A stretch of DNA of 8,928 nucleotides from Kiritimatiellia bacterium (lineage in GTDB: Bacteria; Verrucomicrobiota; Kiritimatiellia; RFP12; UBA1067): assembly GCA_017628165.1 (NCBI GenBank), contig JAGBZQ010000119.1:1-8928 (forward strand), written 5' to 3'. Below the pieces are notes generated by a model, which saw only the letters and a list, made by a program, of their open reading frames with translations, was not told the DNA's origin and did not search any database. Positions 5,963-8,928 of this stretch are shown piece after piece; within the stretch, counting starts at the first letter, position 1; each line of letters starts with the position of its first letter. Made by a program: the position numbers and the translations under genes.

Positions 5963-7972
5963 TCAAAACTCCAACCCCTTTATTTCCGGCTGAAGCACTA
6001 CTGAGGACTTAAAACGCACCTTCTCACGCATAAGCCTTGCGAGCGCGAGAATATCGCTTGCGCTTGCGCCATCGCGGGCCGCAATGACATTCGCATGCCC
6101 ATCCCATACGTATGCTCCGCCGACAGACATACCTTTAACCCCGGCCTCTTCAAGAAGCCTTCCTGCAAAATCTCCCGGAGGATTCTTAAACACGCTTCCA
6201 CAGCATCGCGGAGGATATGCCTTGCGGCGGCGAAGATACTCCTCCGCATCACCATCGGCCTTGGCAAGCGAAAACTCCACCTCCTCAATAACGCCATCTA
6301 TTGCGCTTTTCCGATAAGCGAAAGAGCACTCACCATTTTTCTTCCACACCCCGTCCACCTTAACAGCCACGACGCACTCGGAAATCGAATGGCCGAACGC
6401 CCCCGCATTCATTGCAACCCATCCCCCAACAGTTCCTGGTATTCCAGCCATCCACGGAATATGAAGCTCAGCGCCGGGAACCCCGGATCCGGCAACAATC
6501 CGCGTCCCATCAACAACAAGAGAATTGTTCGGAGATCTCCCGTACTCGTCATCGGTGGTCAAATCGCTTATCCAAGTATTAGAGCCGCTGCCTGCGATGC
6601 GCTTTCTGCCTCCGCCAACGCTTTTTCCGCCAACCCTGAAAAAAGAAAAGCGCGCCAAATCACTGACGGGCGAAAAAGCCGTCTTGGCAAGCGCACAGTC
6701 ACGATGAACCTGATCCACAAGCTTGATTATGTCGCCCGCGCCCAAAAGAAGCGTAACATCCCCCTCCTGCGATTCAAGATAAGCGTGACGCCAAGCCTCG
6801 GCACAGCTTTTCGCCAGCATAAGCTTGGCCGCCACCCTGCCGCGGCAGGCGGAATACAGATCAGCAATATCGCCGCCTTCCACCGGCTTTTCAAAGGCAG
6901 CATACGTAGGGCAGAGCACAACCTCATCCGCTAGCTCAAACGCTGGCGCGAAATCGTGAATAAGCGCCTTGGTGCGCGAATAGCGATGAGGCTGAAAAAG
7001 GACACGCAATTTCCCAGAGGCAAGCGCGCGCGCCATCTCTACCGCGCATTTCATCTCTGTAGGATGATGGGCGTAATCGGCAATCACGCGGCCATAGCGT
7101 GAATCTGAAGCTCCATCCAAAGGCCACACCTGCTGGAAACGCCTATCAGGAAGCTCACGGACAATCGCTGGAAGTACCGCGGCAATCGCCTCTATCGGAT
7201 GCCCTCTTCGGCGGGCGATCTCTATTGCCGTGACAGCATTCTTTCTATTATGAGGGGGAAGATCGTTCAGAAAACCAAGCAAGCGAATCGAGCAGTAACA
7301 CTGGATATCAAGAGACTCCGTCTCCACCACTTCCTTTGCACGGCTTTTGGCGGTCTCGTAGCATTCAATATATTCGCGGAACGATTTGAAATGATCTGGA
7401 TGATCGTATTCACAATTCGTGACAACGAGCGTGGTGGGAGCGTAAAGCGCAAGCGTTCCATCCGACTCGTCCGCTTCTACCACAAGAACACCGCCCTCTG
7501 GAGTGCCATTTGCCGATCCCGCCACGGGAAATGCACCCGTCTCGCCGCCGATCGCCCATACCACATGCTCACCGAGCGCCGCAAGAAGACGAGCTATAAA
7601 AGTGGATGTTGTGGTTTTCCCGTGCGAGCCAGAAACTGCGATCGATTCACGCTGAGAGACGATTCTCGCAAGCTTTTCGCCGCGGTAGAAAACCTTGGCG
7701 CGTCCAGCAGATTCAAGCTCGCGAGCTTTTATGTATTCAGGATCTGCGGCCGAAACGGCAGGCGTGAGAATTATCTCATCAATCCCGTCAAGATGATTTG
7801 AATCATGCCCGAGCGAGATTTTGACACCTATAGTTTCCAACCATTTCGTTCTCGGAGAAAGATAGGCATCGCAGCCGCTCACCTCCTCGCCAGCGGCCTT
7901 TGAAAGAAAAGCGAGAGCCGCCATGCCGACGCCTCCCGCTCCAATGAAGTGAACTTTTTTACTCACTCCCAT
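5963..7972 (-). CDS. murC: MurC-MurB fusion: UDP-MurNAc--L-alanine ligase / UDP-enolpyruvoyl-GlcNAc reductase
   Basis: Two cytoplasmic enzymes of peptidoglycan precursor synthesis in one 669-residue chain. MurB reduces UDP-GlcNAc-enolpyruvate to UDP-MurNAc, and MurC adds L-alanine to it, so the steps are consecutive. MurC part (about 1-423): VHFIGAGGVGM (7-17), P-loop GSHGKTTT (115-122), EADESD (166-171), YDHPDH (189-194), HNRKN (241-245), DYAHHPTE (299-306), HRYSRT (329-334) and GAGDI (411-415). MurB part (about 437-669): FRVGG (445-449), GSGSN (461-465), AGIPGTVGG (509-517), YRKS with catalytic Arg554, GSVFKNP with catalytic Ser593, and PE with Glu663. Several internal stretches are shorter than normal. 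The start is uncertain. ATG 7972 overlaps guaA by 10 nt, GTG 7966 would give a GTGA overlap, and the frame is open to an ATG at 8008. None has a good Shine-Dalgarno. Confidence 0.9.
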   Translation of the reverse strand: MGVSKKVHFIGAGGVGMAALAFLSKAAGEEVSGCDAYLSPRTKWLETIGVKISLGHDSNHLDGIDEIILTPAVSAADPEYIKARELESAGRAKVFYRGEKLARIVSQRESIAVSGSHGKTTTSTFIARLLAALGEHVVWAIGGETGAFPVAGSANGTPEGGVLVVEADESDGTLALYAPTTLVVTNCEYDHPDHFKSFREYIECYETAKSRAKEVVETESLDIQCYCSIRLLGFLNDLPPHNRKNAVTAIEIARRRGHPIEAIAAVLPAIVRELPDRRFQQVWPLDGASDSRYGRVIADYAHHPTEMKCAVEMARALASGKLRVLFQPHRYSRTKALIHDFAPAFELADEVVLCPTYAAFEKPVEGGDIADLYSACRGRVAAKLMLAKSCAEAWRHAYLESQEGDVTLLLGAGDIIKLVDQVHRDCALAKTAFSPVSDLARFSFFRVGGKSVGGGRKRIAGSGSNTWISDLTTDDEYGRSPNNSLVVDGTRIVAGSGVPGAELHIPWMAGIPGTVGGWVAMNAGAFGHSISECVVAVKVDGVWKKNGECSFAYRKSAIDGVIEEVEFSLAKADGDAEEYLRRRKAYPPRCCGSVFKNPPGDFAGRLLEEAGVKGMSVGGAYVWDGHANVIAARDGASASDILALARLMREKVRFKSSVVLQPEIKGLEF
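5969..5972 (-). promoter_or_regulatory. Shine-Dalgarno sequence of birA
   Basis: GGAG on the minus strand lies 7 nt before the birA ATG, within the last codons of the murC-murB gene. It supports the chosen start and coupled translation. Confidence 0.55.
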
Positions 7973-8928
7973 TCGATCGTTGCCGGAGGCTTGGGCGTAA
8001 TATCCCATACAACGCGATTGACGCCCTTAACCTGCGTAGCGATTTTCTCGGCGACCATCGTCACGAACTTGAACGGCAGCTCCACAATGCCAGCCTTCAC
8101 AAACTGCGAAGTGGAAACGGCGCGAATGGCGATAACATAGCCAAAAGTGCGAGCGTTGTTCCTGACTCCCACTGATTTGACATTCGTCATAACGGCGAAG
8201 AACTGCTGGGCCTTCTTGTCAAGTTTGGCCTTGGCCATCTCGTCGCGGAAGATGAAGTCCGCCTTGCGGAGAATGTCAAGCTTTTCCTTGGTGAGCTCGC
8301 CGAGACACCTGACCGCAAGCCCAGGACCGGGGAAAGGCTGACGCATGACGAGATGCTCGGGAATGCCAAGAAGCTTACCCACCTTGCGCACTTCATCCTT
8401 GTAGAGATACTTGACAGGCTCGACCAGCCCCTCGAACCCAATATCCTTGGGAAGCCCGCCCACATTGTGGTGAGCCTTGACGGCCTTGTGCCCGCCGACA
8501 CCTGACTCGGCGATATCGGGATAAATCGTACCCTGGCCAAGAAACTCAATCTTGCCGAGCTTACCGGCCTCCTCCTCGAATACGCGAACAAACTCTTCGC
8601 CGATGATCTTGCGCTTAAGCTCAGGCTCCACAACTCCGGCGGTCTTCTCAAGAAAACGCTTTTCGGCCTGAACGCAAATCAGGTTAATACCGAACTGCCC
8701 CTTGAAGACGCTCTTGATCTCCTTGCCTTCATTCAAGCGCATGTAACCATGGTCTACGAATACGCATGTAAGCTGCTTGCCGATAGCCTTGTGAAGCAAC
8801 ACAGCACAAACCGAGCTGTCGACACCGCCCGACATAGCCAAAAGAACCTTCTTGTCACCAACCTGCGCACGGATGGCTTCAATCTCCTCTTTGAGGTATT
8901 TCTTTGCATTGAACACCTTACCTACACG
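7963..8928 (-). CDS. guaA: GMP synthase, ATP-pyrophosphatase and dimerisation domains (partial or stand-alone)
   Basis: This enzyme aminates XMP to GMP using ATP and ammonia, the last step of GMP synthesis in the cytoplasm. Counting from a GTG at 8916 gives 317 residues: ATP-PPase P-loop SGGVDSS (29-35), KRKIIGEEF (101-109), QGTIYPDIAESG (128-139), HHNVGGLP (149-156), RQPFPGPGLAVR (192-203) and the conserved end KPPATIEWE (309-317). The glutamine amidotransferase domain, normally about 190 residues before this point, is not in the window. Upstream of the GTG only four more in-frame codons (R V G K) are visible before the right edge, with no stop. The gene is therefore either a full-length GuaA cut by the edge or a GuaAB-like subunit starting at 8916; AGG lies a few bases before that GTG. 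Its stop lies inside the start region of murC-murB. Confidence 0.93.
   Translation of the reverse strand, partial: RVGKVFNAKKYLKEEIEAIRAQVGDKKVLLAMSGGVDSSVCAVLLHKAIGKQLTCVFVDHGYMRLNEGKEIKSVFKGQFGINLICVQAEKRFLEKTAGVVEPELKRKIIGEEFVRVFEEEAGKLGKIEFLGQGTIYPDIAESGVGGHKAVKAHHNVGGLPKDIGFEGLVEPVKYLYKDEVRKVGKLLGIPEHLVMRQPFPGPGLAVRCLGELTKEKLDILRKADFIFRDEMAKAKLDKKAQQFFAVMTNVKSVGVRNNARTFGYVIAIRAVSTSQFVKAGIVELPFKFVTMVAEKIATQVKGVNRVVWDITPKPPATIEWE

Noticed and set aside
6568..6630. Shifted minus-strand frame inside the shortened MurB region reads AEKALAEAESASQAAALILG, then stops; considered as a sign of two compensating frameshifts restoring a missing helix
   Set aside because: Ala-rich shadow frames are common in such sequence, the stretch does not clearly match the MurB helix, and it would still leave the segment short. 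Only alignment with relatives could revive this idea.
6095..6934. Plus-strand open frame (279 codons) opposite the MurC-MurB fusion
   Set aside because: It mirrors conserved MurC/MurB codons, resembles no family, and has no start signal.
7199..7801. Plus-strand open frame (200 codons) opposite the MurC part
   Set aside because: Antisense shadow of a conserved coding region, rich in Arg and Cys, without domain features.
1..8928. CRISPR array, insertion sequence, prophage or defence system
   Set aside because: No spaced direct repeats, terminal inverted repeats, transposase, integrase or defence-type genes were seen; every gene is a housekeeping or transport/esterase gene in the same orientation.

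Overview
All genes recognised here lie on the minus strand and fill about 97% of the window. It looks like ordinary chromosomal housekeeping sequence from a Gram-negative bacterium. The best guess is a PVC-group organism (Verrucomicrobiota, Kiritimatiellota or Lentisphaerota). The reasons are a ParC-type topoisomerase A subunit of the Chlamydia/Verrucomicrobia/Bacteroidota style (HPHGDASIGDAL, AATRYIE), a fused MurC-MurB protein, and an exported SGNH esterase with a GxDLY-type N-terminal domain. This assignment rests on remembered family resemblance, not on a search. There is no mobile element, CRISPR array, rRNA, tRNA or phage gene that I can see.

In the direction of transcription (right to left) the genes form three runs. 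Run 1 is guaA (GMP synthase ATP-pyrophosphatase part, reaching the right edge), a murC-murB fusion and birA. These genes overlap or abut and serve purine synthesis, peptidoglycan precursor synthesis and biotin attachment. Run 2 follows an 84-bp gap with a small hairpin and a strong extended -10 promoter. It holds an exported SGNH/GDSL esterase, azlC and azlD, the last two being the subunits of a branched-chain amino acid exporter. Run 3 follows a 70-bp gap with a second, nearly identical promoter. It holds lysS (lysyl-tRNA synthetase), a two-domain S1 RNA-binding protein and the 5' part of parC, which runs off the left edge.

Three points deserve attention. First, both run-leading genes (lysS and the esterase) have a perfect TGGTATAAT extended -10 element ending exactly 8 nt before the ATG and no Shine-Dalgarno sequence, which predicts leaderless mRNAs. 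Several internal genes (parC, azlD, birA) do have Shine-Dalgarno sequences. Second, the MurC-MurB fusion seems to lack three internal stretches compared with the usual families, yet keeps its catalytic motifs and an unbroken frame. Third, guaA may be a stand-alone ATP-pyrophosphatase subunit starting at a GTG near the edge, but the frame is open to the edge, so this cannot be settled here. I found no convincing previously undescribed system.
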